This document shows, one piece after another, positions 1 through 9,055 of a DNA stretch of 41,000 bases; position 1 is the stretch's first letter; the number at the start of each line of letters is the position of its first letter. The notes beneath the pieces are model-generated. The model saw only the letters and a program-made list of their open reading frames with translations, did no database searches and was not told the DNA's origin. A program made the position numbers and the translations under genes. This stretch comes from Prorocentrum cordatum (taxonomy: Eukaryota > Sar > Dinophyceae > Prorocentrales > Prorocentraceae): contig CAUYUJ010019605.1 in the NCBI GenBank assembly GCA_963575745.1, forward strand, positions 1 through 41,000. Reading direction: 5' to 3'.

Positions 1-876
1 GGCCTCTGGCTCTATTCTTGGCACCCCCAACTCGACGATTTCTCGCCCGAAAACGACCCATACCCCCCACCTGGCCCCCACCTGGCCACCACCCCCCCAC
101 GACATCCACAGGCCTCTGATCTGTTCCTCGGACCCCGGACCTACGATTTGTCGCCCCAAAACAACCCATACCGCCCACCTGGCCCCCACCTGGCCACCAC
201 CCCCCCCCCCCCTCACCACGACATCCCCAGGCCTCTGGGCGGTGTTCTGGGCCGTCCTATACTTATATTTCTCGCCCAAAACAAAACCCATACGCCCCAC
301 CTGGCCCCCTACTTGGCACCCCCCCCCCCCCCCCCCCCCCACGACATCCCCAAGCCTCTGGGCTCTGTTATTGGGACCCCCGACCCTACGATTTCTCGCC
401 CAAAAACTACCTATACCCCCCACCTGGCCCCCACCTGGCCACCACCCCCCCACGACATCCTCAGGCCTCTGGGCTCTCTTTTTGGGAGTTCGGACCTTAC
501 GATTTGTCGCCCCAAAACAACCCATACCCCCCACCTGGCCCCCACCTGGCCACCACCCCCCCACGACATCCCCAGGCCTCTGGGCTGTGTTCTTGGGATC
601 CCCGACCTTACGATTTCTCGCCCAAAAACACCCATACCCCCCACCTGGCCCCCACCTGGCCACCACCCCCCCACGACATCCCCAGGCCTCTGGGCTCTGT
701 TTTGGGACTTCCGACCCTACGATTTGTCGCCCAAAAACAACCCATACCCTCCACCTGGCGCCCACCTGGCCACCACCCGCCCCACGACATTCCCAGGCCT
801 CTGGGCTCTCTTCTTGGGACCCCCGACCATTACGATTTCTCGGCGAAAAACGACACATACCCCCCACCTGGCCCCC
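1..876. repeat. Satellite of ~110 bp, left arm (C-rich on + strand)
   Basis: About eight monomers, each containing a TACGATTTCTCGCCC-like word, a CCCATACCCCCCACC stretch, CCTGGCCACCACC and CCCAGGCCTCTGGGCTCT. The marker ACGATTTnTC recurs near 37, 143, 265, 389, 499, 610, 719 and 832, so the period is 107-124 bp. From 389 onward the third-last base of the marker alternates between CTC and GTC, which suggests a dimeric higher-order unit of about 220 bp. Open frames of up to 408 codons on both strands are only stop-poor translations of the repeat and are not called as genes. Confidence 0.93.
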
Positions 877-915
877 TGGCCACCCACTGGCCACCACCTC
901 CCCGCGACATCCCCT
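877..915. other. Symmetry centre of a giant inverted satellite
   Basis: The marker ACGATTTCTC at 832-841 is mirrored by GAGAAATCGT at 951-960, and the flanking 40-odd bases match as reverse complements down to about 877 and 916. The 39 bases between them do not pair fully and would form the loop. Base skew flips here from C-rich to G-rich. Confidence 0.85.
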
Positions 916-2245
916 GGGGGCCAGGTGGGAGGTATGGGTCGTTCTTGGGCGAGAAATCGTAGGGTCGGGGTCCCAGAAAGAAGCCAGAGGCCTGGGGATG
1001 TCGTGGGGGGTGGTGGCCAGGGGTGGGCCAGGTGGGGGGTATGGGTTGTTTTGGGGCGACAAATCGTAGGGTCGGGGGTCCCAAGAACACAGCCCAGAGG
1101 CCTGGGGATGTCGTGGGGGGGTGGTGGCCAGGTGGGGGCCAGGTATATGGGTCGTTTTTGGGCGAGAAATCGTAGGGTCGGGGGTCCCAAGAACAGAGCC
1201 CAGAGGCCTGGGGATGTCGTGGGGGGGTGGTGGCCAGGTGGGGGCGAGGTGGGGGGTATGGGTTGTTTTGTGGCGACACATCGTAGGGTCCGGGGTTCCA
1301 AGAACACAGCCCAGAGGCCTGGGGATGTCGTGGGGGGGTGGTGGCCAGGTGTGGGCCAGGTGGGGGGCAGGTGAGGGGCGTTGGTCGTTTTTGAGCGAGA
1401 AGTCGTGGGGTTGGGGGTCCCAAGAACAGAGCCCAGAGGCCTGGGGGGGAGGGGGGCGTTGGTCGTTTTTGGGCGAGAAATCGTGGGGTCAGGGGTCCCA
1501 AGAACAGAGCCCAGAGGCTTGGGGGTGTCGGGGCCAGGTGGGGGCCAGGTGGGGGGCGTTGGTCGTTATTGGGCGAGAAATCGTGGCGTCAAGGGTCCCA
1601 AGAACAGAGCTCAGAGGCCTGGGAGTGTCGGGGCCAGGTGGGGGCCAGGTGAGGGGGGGGGGGTGGCGTTGGTCGTTTTTGAGCGAGAACTCGTGGGGTC
1701 GGGGTTCCGAAGAACAGAGCCCAGAGGCTTGGGAGTGTCGGGGCCAGGTTGGGCCAGGTGCGGGGCCTTGGTCGTTGTTGGGCGAGAAATCGTGGGGTCG
1801 GGGACCCCAAGAACAGAGCCCAGAGGCTTGGGGGTGTCGGGGCCAGGTGGGGGCCAGGTGGGGGGCGTTGGTCGTTTTTGGGCGAGAAATCGTGGGGTGG
1901 GGGAGTCCCAAGAACAGAGCCCAGAGCCTTGGGGGTGTCGGGGCCAGGTGGAGGGGGGGGGGGACGTTGGTCGTTTTTGGGCGAGAAATCGTGGGGTCGG
2001 GGGTTCCAAGAACAGAGCCCAGAGGCTTGAGGGTGTCGGGGCCAGGTGGGGGCCGGGTGGGGGGAGGGGGGGGGGTGGTTCGTGTTTGGGCGAGACATCG
2101 TGGGTTCGGGGGTCGGGGGCGTGGTGGGGAGTGTGGTTGGGGGTATCGGTCGGTTTTGGGCGAGAAGTGGTGTGGTGGGGGAAGGGGGGGCCCAAGAACA
2201 AAGGTTCCAAGGGAGAGAGCCAGGAGGGGGGTATCGGTCGGTGGC
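916..2245. repeat. Satellite of ~110 bp, right arm (G-rich on + strand)
   Basis: Same family as the left arm but inverted: GGGCGAGAAATCGTGGGGTC, CCCAAGAACAGAGCCCAGAGG and GGCCAGGTGGGG recur every 98-124 bp, about twelve times. The first four monomers (to about 1350) keep the TATGGGT and ATCGTAGGG variants of the left arm and the alternating GAGAAAT/GACAAAT marker. Later monomers are a diverged subtype (GCGTTGGTCGTTTTTGGGC, GTGTCGGGGCC). The last copies, near 2060-2240, are degenerate. Frames of up to 386 codons are repeat translations. Confidence 0.93.
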
Positions 2246-2993
2246 TGCTTGCAAGGAGAACCTCACGATGAATGGCTCTAGCACACACTCTCCCTCACAC
2301 GCCTCTGGGGTCGGCGGATTTTCAGCCGAACGGGGAAGCAACAGCAGGAGCAGGAAGGGTGACCAAGACCGATGAGGATAGCAATACAAGGCGATGAAGA
2401 CACGACAAACGAGTGAGACAACCGTGCAATCGGAAAGCCGATTCGCATGAGTTAGCCAGAATGCGATGCGAATTGCATCAAAGTCGAAGCCGAAGCTAAA
2501 TTCAAGCAAGTAGAAAATTGAAGGGCCCATTCTGCAGGCTCAGTTTACAGCACATCGTCGAGCGGCGACGCACCCGACTGACCATTCCTCCCCAGAGCAG
2601 CGCTCTAACAAGTTCGGCGTGCACTCCAAGACTTGCTGAAGTCGCGGCGCGTCTCGGCACTCTTAGTGCCGCCACCCCCTCGTCAGTGCCACCAGTTTTT
2701 GCGACGGTGACCGTCGAGCGCCGCTCGAACGTGCGAGATGCCAGCCGAGCCCCGTTGATGTCTCCCCGACCAGGCTGCGCCTGGTGGTTCCTCATCCTTG
2801 TGTGCAAGCGGCCGGTGGCGTTTGGTTTGTGCTTTGCCGGGCCTTCGGAAGTTGCCAAACAGTTCTTAGGCTTACCCGGAGTCATTTCACGGCTCCCCCG
2901 GGGGTATTCGGAGGCCGGCGGGGTTATTCGGTAGTTCCCCAAACAGTATCTGCATTCAGGAAAATTGATCTTTCTCACTTCCTTCGGATTTGG
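2246..2993. other. Single-copy stretch, no gene recognised
   Basis: No protein family or RNA gene is recognisable. Overlapping open frames on both strands (plus 2518-2934, minus 2502-3410) have no conserved features. A small hairpin is present: ATTCGCAT at 2441-2448 pairs with ATGCGAAT at 2466-2473. Confidence 0.5.
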
Positions 2994-3062
2994 ATGGGTC
3001 CGTCGAGGTTTCGCCAGGTCGCCGCCCGTTGCCGCCCAATGGGGGGGGTCCGTCGAAATCTT
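2994..3062. repeat. Isolated fragment of the 60-bp minisatellite
   Basis: GTCCGTCGAGGTTTCGCC, GCCCGTTGCCGCCCA and GGGGTCCGTCGA are the same words that build the array at 23728-24850, about 21 kb away. Roughly one monomer is left here, next to the boundary sequence at 3063-3086. Confidence 0.85.
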
Positions 3063-3086
3063 AGACGCCTCGCATAATCCCACCAG
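3063..3086 (+). repeat. Unit boundary (TAGACGC...AATCCCACCAG)
   Basis: TTAGACGCCTCGCAT followed by AATCCCACCAG. The same stretch, with four substitutions, lies at 17304-17329 and 22098-22123. It directly precedes the first coding block, whose ATG is at 3114, 28 bases downstream. It could be an inverted-repeat end or an acceptor for spliced-leader addition; no clear pyrimidine tract supports the latter. Confidence 0.7.
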
Positions 3087-3113
3087 CCTCTCCTCAGCAG
3101 CGACGGGCCCCCC

Positions 3114-3866
3114 ATGGACACCCCCACGCTCAGGGTCCCCCTGGTGGTCACGATGCTCCAACTGCGCGAGCCCCGAGCGACGCTTTGGCCATTCCCACAC
3201 CCCGAGGCCACGGGGGACATCATCGAGGCGGCCATGGGCCTCTGCTTCCCCCGGCAGAATGTCCACAAAGAGTACAGGGCACAGTTCGCAGAGGCCTGGG
3301 GCTTCGACTTGTGCGGCCTCGCATCCCTCCACGGGAAGATGGAGGACACCATCAAGCATATCAGCACGCTCGCCACCTACGCCCACCACCACCAGGTTGC
3401 GACCAACCACGGGTGCCCAACCACGTGGGCAGGGATGCTGGACTACAAGTTCACGCTGGAGGCCCCCATGAGGGCCCTGGAAGCAATCGTCAAAGCGGCC
3501 GACATCAAGTCCCTGAGCAAGGGAAGTCGTTCCATCTGCACACTACACAAGGAGTTCAGCGGGGCCGAGGACGGGCTCGGCCGCCCTGACACAATGGCAG
3601 ACCTGGAATACATCGGCGGGGGAATCGCCATGTCCAACAAGCGCCTCGACGAAGACTCCCCGGCATCCCCGGCCCCCGGTACGGCACTCAACCCACCCAA
3701 GGTAAGTGACGACAGGTTCCTTACCAGGCAGCAGGTCGGCAGCTTCGACTGCGACGGGTGCCCGAACACCGGGCCCCGAGGCTCGGCGCACCTGGGAGGG
3801 CGACGACACAAGGGAGCTACTGGCGCAGAACCGCTCCCAAGCGCACCTGCAAGGCCGAAACTGTAG
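3114..3866 (+). CDS. Hypothetical protein, first block (N-terminal part)
   Basis: Open frame from an ATG lying 28 bp after a CCCACCAG boundary. Residues about 1-190 have a balanced soluble composition with helix-like stretches (for example MRALEAIVKAADIKSLSKG), unlike the Pro/Arg/Gly-only shadow frames, so I think this part is coding. No family is recognised. After about residue 220 the credible reading moves to the frame of 3706-4473. A perfect donor-like GTAAGT lies at 3703-3708 shortly before the switch, so a short intron or an indel is possible. The last residues and the stop at 3864 are probably not used. Confidence 0.5.
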   Translation: MDTPTLRVPLVVTMLQLREPRATLWPFPHPEATGDIIEAAMGLCFPRQNVHKEYRAQFAEAWGFDLCGLASLHGKMEDTIKHISTLATYAHHHQVATNHGCPTTWAGMLDYKFTLEAPMRALEAIVKAADIKSLSKGSRSICTLHKEFSGAEDGLGRPDTMADLEYIGGGIAMSNKRLDEDSPASPAPGTALNPPKVSDDRFLTRQQVGSFDCDGCPNTGPRGSAHLGGRRHKGATGAEPLPSAPARPKL

Positions 3867-4473
3867 GTGGCTGCGCGAACTGTGCTGGATCCAGTCGCTG
3901 GAAAGCAGAGGCATCGAGGTCCCCCTGGCCGAAAACAAGGACCTCAGCAACAAGAAGACGCTCCAGCAGCGCCTACTGACGCACAAGCGCACATTGGACG
4001 AGGCTCGCTACCGAAAGAGAGCCCGTGCTCTCCCCCCCCGGATCGGCTCCCAATCGGGCACGGGCAACCGGAAACCGGATATTACGCAGTTCCCCTCCTG
4101 TCTGCGTGACCTTGTCATGAACACCCAGCCCGTCTACAGGCCACGGGCAGTCGGCACCACATTCCCAGCCCACAAGCTGTCCGACGGCAGATTCGGGCCC
4201 GACTCACACCATATGAACACCTACTCCGCCATGTGCGACACCTGCCCTGCGGGGTCGCCACCTGCTCGTGCGGTCGGCAAACAGCCCCGCACTCGGCTGC
4301 TTCATGTGGAGCCCGGAGCCAGGTGCGCCGCGCAACGACGAGACAGGGCCACCGCCTTGGGATACCATGCCCACGCTCTGGAACCAGCAGCAGTGGAACG
4401 CAGGGTGGGCCTGCAGGCGATGCCTCATCCACATCTGGAACGTAGCGCCCAGCACGCTCGACCGCATCCTTGA
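3706..4473 (+). CDS. Hypothetical protein, first block (second segment)
   Basis: Credible from about 3780 to about 4240. It is charged and helix-prone (WEGDDTRELLAQNR, NKKTLQQRLLTHKRTLDEAR), then ends in a Cys pair (MCDTC, about residues 176-180). No family is recognised. Reading then seems to move to the frame of 4268-4816, where another Cys pair (ACRRC) occurs; together the pairs could bind zinc, but that is inference. The first 25 codons and the tail after 4250 look like shadow translation. Confidence 0.45.
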   Translation: MTTGSLPGSRSAASTATGARTPGPEARRTWEGDDTRELLAQNRSQAHLQGRNCRWLRELCWIQSLESRGIEVPLAENKDLSNKKTLQQRLLTHKRTLDEARYRKRARALPPRIGSQSGTGNRKPDITQFPSCLRDLVMNTQPVYRPRAVGTTFPAHKLSDGRFGPDSHHMNTYSAMCDTCPAGSPPARAVGKQPRTRLLHVEPGARCAAQRRDRATALGYHAHALEPAAVERRVGLQAMPHPHLERSAQHARPHP

Positions 4474-4816
4474 CCAGCACTCCTCAAGGGCATATCCCAT
4501 CGCCCCCACCAGGCGCGTATTAACAGCAGAAGTGCAGGAGGATAGCTACGACATCAGCGCCCACCTCTCCCCAGCGGGCGTCAACGCAGCGGAACTGGAC
4601 ACATACTCAAGGCAATCGGCCCAAGGGGCGAGCTCACCCCCAACGACAGGGAGCACAACAGCGCGGCAGGAGAAAGCAGCGAACCAGTCAGGGTCCGACG
4701 CGATAGCAATTCCGTGTTCCCCAACGTGGACCCGCCAGAGCGCCCCGTCCTACCAACCCAATCCACCCCCAGGCTCTCCGGGGTGGAATCCGACGGCCCC
4801 GTTCACTCCTTGGTGA
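4268..4816 (+). CDS. Hypothetical protein, first block (third segment)
   Basis: Contains a Trp-rich stretch (DTMPTLWNQQQWNAGWACRRC), then IWNVAPSTLDRILDQHSSRA, then a Ser/Thr/Ala/Gln-rich linker. The tail after about 4690 is doubtful, because the next credible frame (4714-6003) takes over there. No family is recognised. It is a continuation of the segment ending near 4240, after one frame change. Confidence 0.4.
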   Translation: MRSANSPALGCFMWSPEPGAPRNDETGPPPWDTMPTLWNQQQWNAGWACRRCLIHIWNVAPSTLDRILDQHSSRAYPIAPTRRVLTAEVQEDSYDISAHLSPAGVNAAELDTYSRQSAQGASSPPTTGSTTARQEKAANQSGSDAIAIPCSPTWTRQSAPSYQPNPPPGSPGWNPTAPFTPW

Positions 4817-6003
4817 AGTACCTGCTGGAATGGAATCATTCCGTCTACAAATGTTGGGCCGATTTCGCACAGCGGCACGGTGGCGGCATCCCAGGAGACA
4901 GAGCCGATGAGGGGTCGTGGCCCACAGCAAGCCTGCTCCTTTTCCTGGCAATGATCTACGGGGAGTCGATCCCAAACAACGGCCACCCCCCCGACATCCC
5001 ATGGGATGGGCAACGGGCTGCAGTGGCCAGAGTGGTATCCCACCTAATGAGATCCAACGGGAAGTACCAAGGCAAATGGGATAGTTACGCTGGCAACCTG
5101 ACAGAACAGAGAGGCCAGTGCCCCTTCCGACAGCGGATCGGAACACTGCTGACATTCCTCATGGGAATTGACCAGGCCGCCCGGGCCTACGGCACCACCA
5201 CCGCCCTGACCAAACGAGACCCGCGCGAGGCGGCCGCAGGCTCCTCAGCGGCGGGTGATTCACCAGCAGCAACCTGGCTGAACAGAGCAGTCGAAACCGA
5301 GGACCCCCCCCCCCAGCAGACAGCACTGGACCTGCACAAGAGGACACCTCTGCCCGTGCTCCCGGAGCGAACCCCCCCGCCTCAAGCGCAGACGGGGGGC
5401 GCGACCCTCAGGCAGAGGGGAGGGCTCCAACCGGCCAGGCAAGCAAAATCGAAGGCGAACCAGATGGGATCGACCGGGGAGGGGAAGGGGACTAGAAAAG
5501 CGAATCCGACAGCACCAAGGACCCGAGCCCGGAGCTCAGCCCAACCCCTGTGGCAGACGAGGAAGAAGAGGACAGCCCTGACCCCCTCAAACTCTTCCTG
5601 GAACCACCCGACAGGCCCGACGCCTGGTCCCCACACGACCGGATCGTTGATAGGAACGCCGCCCGCGTGGTCAAGAGCGCGAGAGACAGCCCACACAGAG
5701 CAGACAGCGCAGCCTGGAGCATCAACGACGTCAGGGATGACCGTACCCTCAGCCGCGCGAGCGGTGACAAGGGCCGCCAGCGACCCGCGTGGGAAGACGC
5801 CAAGGACGGGGATGGCCGTGCCACCAAATCCCCAAGAGGCGACCCAGCACGGGTACACATGTCCGAGGCGCCCTGGAGGGATGCAAGGGCCACGCAGCCA
5901 CCCCGAGGCCACCCAAGCGATCCCACGGGGGGCATCCCCATCTACATGTGCCCTGTTACCGATGCGGACGCCACGAAAGATGAACCCGTGCAGGATAATA
6001 TAA
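4714..6003 (+). CDS. Hypothetical protein, first block (fourth segment)
   Basis: Credible from 4714 to about 5303. It encodes a globular-looking part of about 195 residues (HSLVKYLLEWNHSVYKCWADF, SWPTASLLLFLAMIYGESIP, FRQRIGTLLTFLMGIDQAARA) with several hydrophobic helices. No family is recognised. At an 11-base C run (5304-5314) the credible reading moves to the frame of the next entry. Codons after the run, in this frame, are low-complexity Pro/Thr/Arg and probably not real. The shift at a homopolymer could be an assembly error. Confidence 0.5.
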   Translation: MFPNVDPPERPVLPTQSTPRLSGVESDGPVHSLVKYLLEWNHSVYKCWADFAQRHGGGIPGDRADEGSWPTASLLLFLAMIYGESIPNNGHPPDIPWDGQRAAVARVVSHLMRSNGKYQGKWDSYAGNLTEQRGQCPFRQRIGTLLTFLMGIDQAARAYGTTTALTKRDPREAAAGSSAAGDSPAATWLNRAVETEDPPPQQTALDLHKRTPLPVLPERTPPPQAQTGGATLRQRGGLQPARQAKSKANQMGSTGEGKGTRKANPTAPRTRARSSAQPLWQTRKKRTALTPSNSSWNHPTGPTPGPHTTGSLIGTPPAWSRARETAHTEQTAQPGASTTSGMTVPSAARAVTRAASDPRGKTPRTGMAVPPNPQEATQHGYTCPRRPGGMQGPRSHPEATQAIPRGASPSTCALLPMRTPRKMNPCRII

Positions 6004-6230
6004 TACGCCTGCAAAAGACGCTGGGAGGAGCGTTCACTGGAGTTTGGGCCGCATGGGTGAAGAAGGCTGCCATGAGGCAGGGGACCAACGGAAGCGAAAA
6101 GCACGACCCTAAACGGAACACGGTCCAGTCGTGCAACGAATTCATCCAGGCGCGGGACAGCGCAGGGTACGACGCCTACAAGATGGACAGCAACCTAGGG
6201 CTCAGCCGTCGGTCAAGGACGAGCACATGA
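5316..6230 (+). CDS. Hypothetical protein with FTGxW domain, copy 1
   Basis: The frame opens after the C run and holds an acidic linker (VADEEEEDSPDPLKLFLEPP), then a C-terminal domain of about 93 residues at 5919-6197. Visible features of the domain are DP near its start, a Tyr, RLQKTLGG, FTGVW (6033-6047), HDP, and Cys...FI. The same order is found at 10299-10601 and 14221-14526. An in-frame TAG at 5493-5495 splits the acidic linker, although both sides look coding. The LDVDWT end of the other copies is missing. The stop is TGA at 6228. The domain is not one I recognise. Confidence 0.5.
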
Positions 6231-6547
6231 AGCTCCTCCAACGCGAACCCAAAACCCACGCTCAGCGCGGGCCCGCCAGCAGCAGTGGACCCGCCCCATG
6301 GACGGCAGAAGGCAGGGCAGCCGCGGCGGCATCCGTGCATGATCGATGGGCAGGTGCCGTCGGCTCTGCCACCCCCACCCGTTGGCAGGAATGGCAGGAG
6401 TGGAATTCCTGGAACCACCAGAAAGCATCGCGGACGGAAACGGATTGGAAAGGGAATGGCAAGCGCTACTCCCCCAGGGGAGACGATCGACACACAGACA
6501 AGCGCGCACGATGGTGGGACAGGGAGGACGAGCACGCCCAGGGGTAG
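6131..6547 (+). CDS. Possible basic C-terminal tail of first block
   Basis: From about 6205 this frame gives a hydrophilic Trp/Lys/Arg/Asp-rich tail (RWQEWQEWNSWNHQK, TDWKGNGKRYSPRGDDR, KRARWWDREDE). The other FTGxW copies are also followed by short basic tails, so this may be the true end after a frame change. The weak point is that no homology to those tails can be seen. The first 25 codons overlap copy 1 and are shadow. Confidence 0.3.
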   Translation: MQRIHPGAGQRRVRRLQDGQQPRAQPSVKDEHMKLLQREPKTHAQRGPASSSGPAPWTAEGRAAAAASVHDRWAGAVGSATPTRWQEWQEWNSWNHQKASRTETDWKGNGKRYSPRGDDRHTDKRARWWDREDEHAQG

Positions 6548-7540
6548 CAGGCTCGGGCTGGCCCGACAGCGCGCCCCCCTGCACTCCGGGCCCGTCGCCT
6601 GCGACCCCCCCCCCCCCCCTCGTCGCCCGCACCTCTCCTCGCTGGGGGTGGTTTCACCTCGCAGCGCCCGGCCTCGGCCGCAATACCCTGGGGCAACTCC
6701 CGCTGGGGCGGGGGCCCCCCCACATCTCACCTTTGGCGCAGCATAGCTGGAGAGCCCACACGGGAGGAGTGGACCTCGCCTGGACCTCTCACCCCCCCTC
6801 AGCAGATGGGGACCAGCCCGCAGGCCCCACCGGCCCCGGGACCACCTGCTTTGCTGCCCCACGGCGACAGCCATTCTTTCTCGGTGACAAGGGGACGGCC
6901 GCAGATGCATCCCCCCAGCGCACCCCTCCTTTGCTGTCCAGCTTGACAGCCGCCCGCTTTCGGTGGCAGGGGTCAGTCGTCTGAAATAGTCGCCCCCCAG
7001 CACGCCGCTCAGCCGGTACCTAGGCAGTCTGCAGCTCCAGCTAATGTTGCGCAAGGCTGCGGCGCATGAACCGCCCATGAGGCGCGCCCGACGCTGGCAC
7101 ACTCCAGCTCGGACCGCATCGGCGCGATCCTGCCCCCCCCCCCTCGATGTAAGCGTCTTCTGCGGCGGTTTGCTGCACCCCCCACATGCGCGGATGTTCT
7201 CGGCGCGCAGCTGCTATCAAGTTACTTGTTCCTTGCGGCGGTTAGCTGCACCCCCCTTCTCCACTGCAAGGTGCACTCTGAGGGTGGCACCCACTACTGG
7301 ACAACCAGGTGACAAGGGGCGCCCCGGCGCTGCTGCAGGCTGGCCGCGGCGAGGGGCGGCGCGCCCCCCGCGTGGCCCGGCGGGCGCCGCCCACTGCGCC
7401 TCAGGAGTTCGCCCGCGGCGGCTGCGGAGGCCAGAGCGGTTGACCCGACGGACAGGCAGCTCGGAGGTCCCCCCCCCCACGGGCCGACCCTCTGCGTTGT
7501 CTGCGGCTGGCATCGGTGGGCCTCTTCGCAGCAGGACGGC
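6548..7540. other. 3' region of first unit, no gene recognised
   Basis: C-rich DNA with long C runs and only low-complexity frames. Two copies of the motif GCGGCGGTTnGCTGCACCCCCC lie near 7162 and 7236. The same motif is dense at 11230-12860, behind the second coding block. Confidence 0.55.
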
Positions 7541-8060
7541 ACTGCGGTGCTCGGGCAGTCGCTAGTGTCCACCGACACTGAGGGCTGCGTGCCTGAATGC
7601 CTCGCTTTGAGTGCTGCAGCCTGGCACAGCCCGCGTTTTACGCATCGTCGCAACCATCCCCGGGCCTTCCGCGCAGGCGCCGGACTCGATGCGATGGGCG
7701 CCGCCGGCCCCCCCAACTCTGCGGTGGAGTTCGAGGGCTGCGCGCTGAGCGGCTCAGCCTTCCGCGCCTTTGTGCCCCTTGTTTTCCACCGCCAGCAGCT
7801 TGTTACCCGGGCCCATGCTTCGTTGCTAGCCGGGTCGGCTGCTCGGAGTTTGGCGCCGCAAGGGCGACTCACTCCGTTGCGCTCGCACCCGTGGCCGCTT
7901 GTACACTTTGGTTTACTGGGCGGCGCCTAGGTGCGTCTGCTGGTGAATGCTGAGCATTTTGTTCAGTGCATGTGCAAACGCACGCTTGTTGTGCAATTAG
8001 CTTTGCGCCGCCCGCCCCGGACATTGCCTCTCGCCGCCAGACCGTCGTCGCGCGGCCGCC
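7541..8060. repeat. Upstream flank U, copy 1
   Basis: Diverged homologue of 13390-13992, with shared words in the same order: GAGCGGCTCAGCCTTCCGC (partner at 13433), CGGAGTTTGGCGCC (13543), GCTTGTTGTGCA (13877), and CTCGCCGCCAGACCGT followed by CGCGCGGCCGCC just before the A-rich boundary. Each copy ends at a CCCACCAG boundary in front of a coding block, so it may hold regulatory sequence. Frames in it are not convincing. Confidence 0.7.
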
Positions 8061-8083
8061 GACCAAAAAAATAAGCCCACCAG
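8061..8083 (+). repeat. Unit boundary, A-rich tract plus CCCACCAG
   Basis: GACCAAAAAAATAAG followed by CCCACCAG. The same sequence, with small differences, is at 13993-14014, 14050-14071, 16209-16226 and 16307-16329. Here it directly abuts a spliced-leader-like sequence. The A tract could be a remnant poly(A) tail of the preceding unit, or part of a transposon end. Confidence 0.8.
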
Positions 8084-8106
8084 TCCGTAGCCCCCCTTGG
8101 CTCAAG
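8084..8106 (+). other. Relict dinoflagellate spliced leader (DinoSL-like)
   Basis: The known 22-nt dinoflagellate leader begins TCCGTAGCC and ends GGCTCAAG, with ATTTT between. Here the 9 bases TCCGTAGCC (8084-8092) and the 8 bases GGCTCAAG (8099-8106) are exact, in the right order, separated by CCCCTT instead of ATTTT (one extra base). The sequence starts right after an AG and lies in front of coding block 2. Genomic relict leaders are known to mark retroposed mRNAs in dinoflagellates. A real SL RNA gene is excluded because no intron-like part with a donor GT follows. Confidence 0.7.
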
Positions 8107-8410
8107 CCATCTCGGCTCGAGCACGCCCCCAGGCGCGCGCCTGCCGGGGCTGCCACTTCTCGGCCGCGATGGCTTTGCATTCGTGGGACTGGAACGGCCG
8201 CGCTGCCGCAGGCTCTTCCGGCCGCTGGCAGCAGGCAGGAGAGCAATGGGGCCGAGGGCGCCCCCCTGACCAGCGGGCGGAGACCGCAGCTTCCCTCGGC
8301 GGGGCGACGCCGCGGCCGAGGGCCACCTGGCAGGCCGCCGCAGGCTGGTCGCCTCCGGAGGCCGCCGGCTGGCCGCCGACGCAGGCGGGCCGCGGCACAG
8401 ACCACGCACC

Positions 8411-8790
8411 TCAGGCGCAGTCCCTTGAGACTGCCTCGGCACGACGCAGACGGCAGCGCGGTGCCGCCGGCGCCGCTGGCGCCGCGGGCGCCGGGCGCGA
8501 CGCTGGCGCCGCCGCCGCCGGCGGGGCCGCGGGCGCCGCCGGCGCCGCCGGCGCCGCTGGGCCGGCGCCACGGGCTCGGCGGCCAGCGCCGCCGCCGCCG
8601 CCCTTGCGGCCGCCGGCGCCGCGGCCGTCGCCGCCGCCGCCGCCGCCGCGGCGGAGGCGCCGTGGCGGAGGCGGCCGCCGCGGCGGCCGCGGGCCACGCA
8701 GCCGGCGCCGCGGCCGCCGCGGCCCGCGCGGCCGCCCTTGGGCCCGCCGCTGCGGGCGCCGCCGCGGCCGCAGCAGCAGCCGCCGCAGCT
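8411..8790. repeat. GCC/GGC trinucleotide low-complexity tract
   Basis: Dense imperfect GCC/GGC/CCG repeats, open in several frames on both strands, giving poly-Ala, poly-Gly/Arg and Pro/Arg translations. It is continuous with the CAG tract that follows. It could be an expanded N-terminal part of the second coding block or untranslated. Confidence 0.85.
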
Positions 8791-8972
8791 GCACCTGCAG
8801 GGGCAGCAGCAGCGGCAGCAGCGACAGCAGCAGCAACAACAGCCGCAGCAGCAGCGGCAGCAGCAGCAGCCGCAGCAGCAGCACCTGCAGCAGCAGCCGC
8901 AGCTGCTGCAACTGCAGCCGCAACAGCAGCAACAGCAGCAGCCGCAGCAGCAGGGCAGCAGCAGCAACAGCC

Positions 8973-9010
<38 letters not shown>

Positions 9011-9021
9011 ACCCAGCAGCT

Positions 9022-9055
<34 letters not shown>

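Noticed and set aside
148-2530. Long open frames of 200-408 codons on both strands
   Set aside because: They are translations of the ~110-bp satellite and its flanks, with Pro/Gly/Arg periodicity and no unique part.
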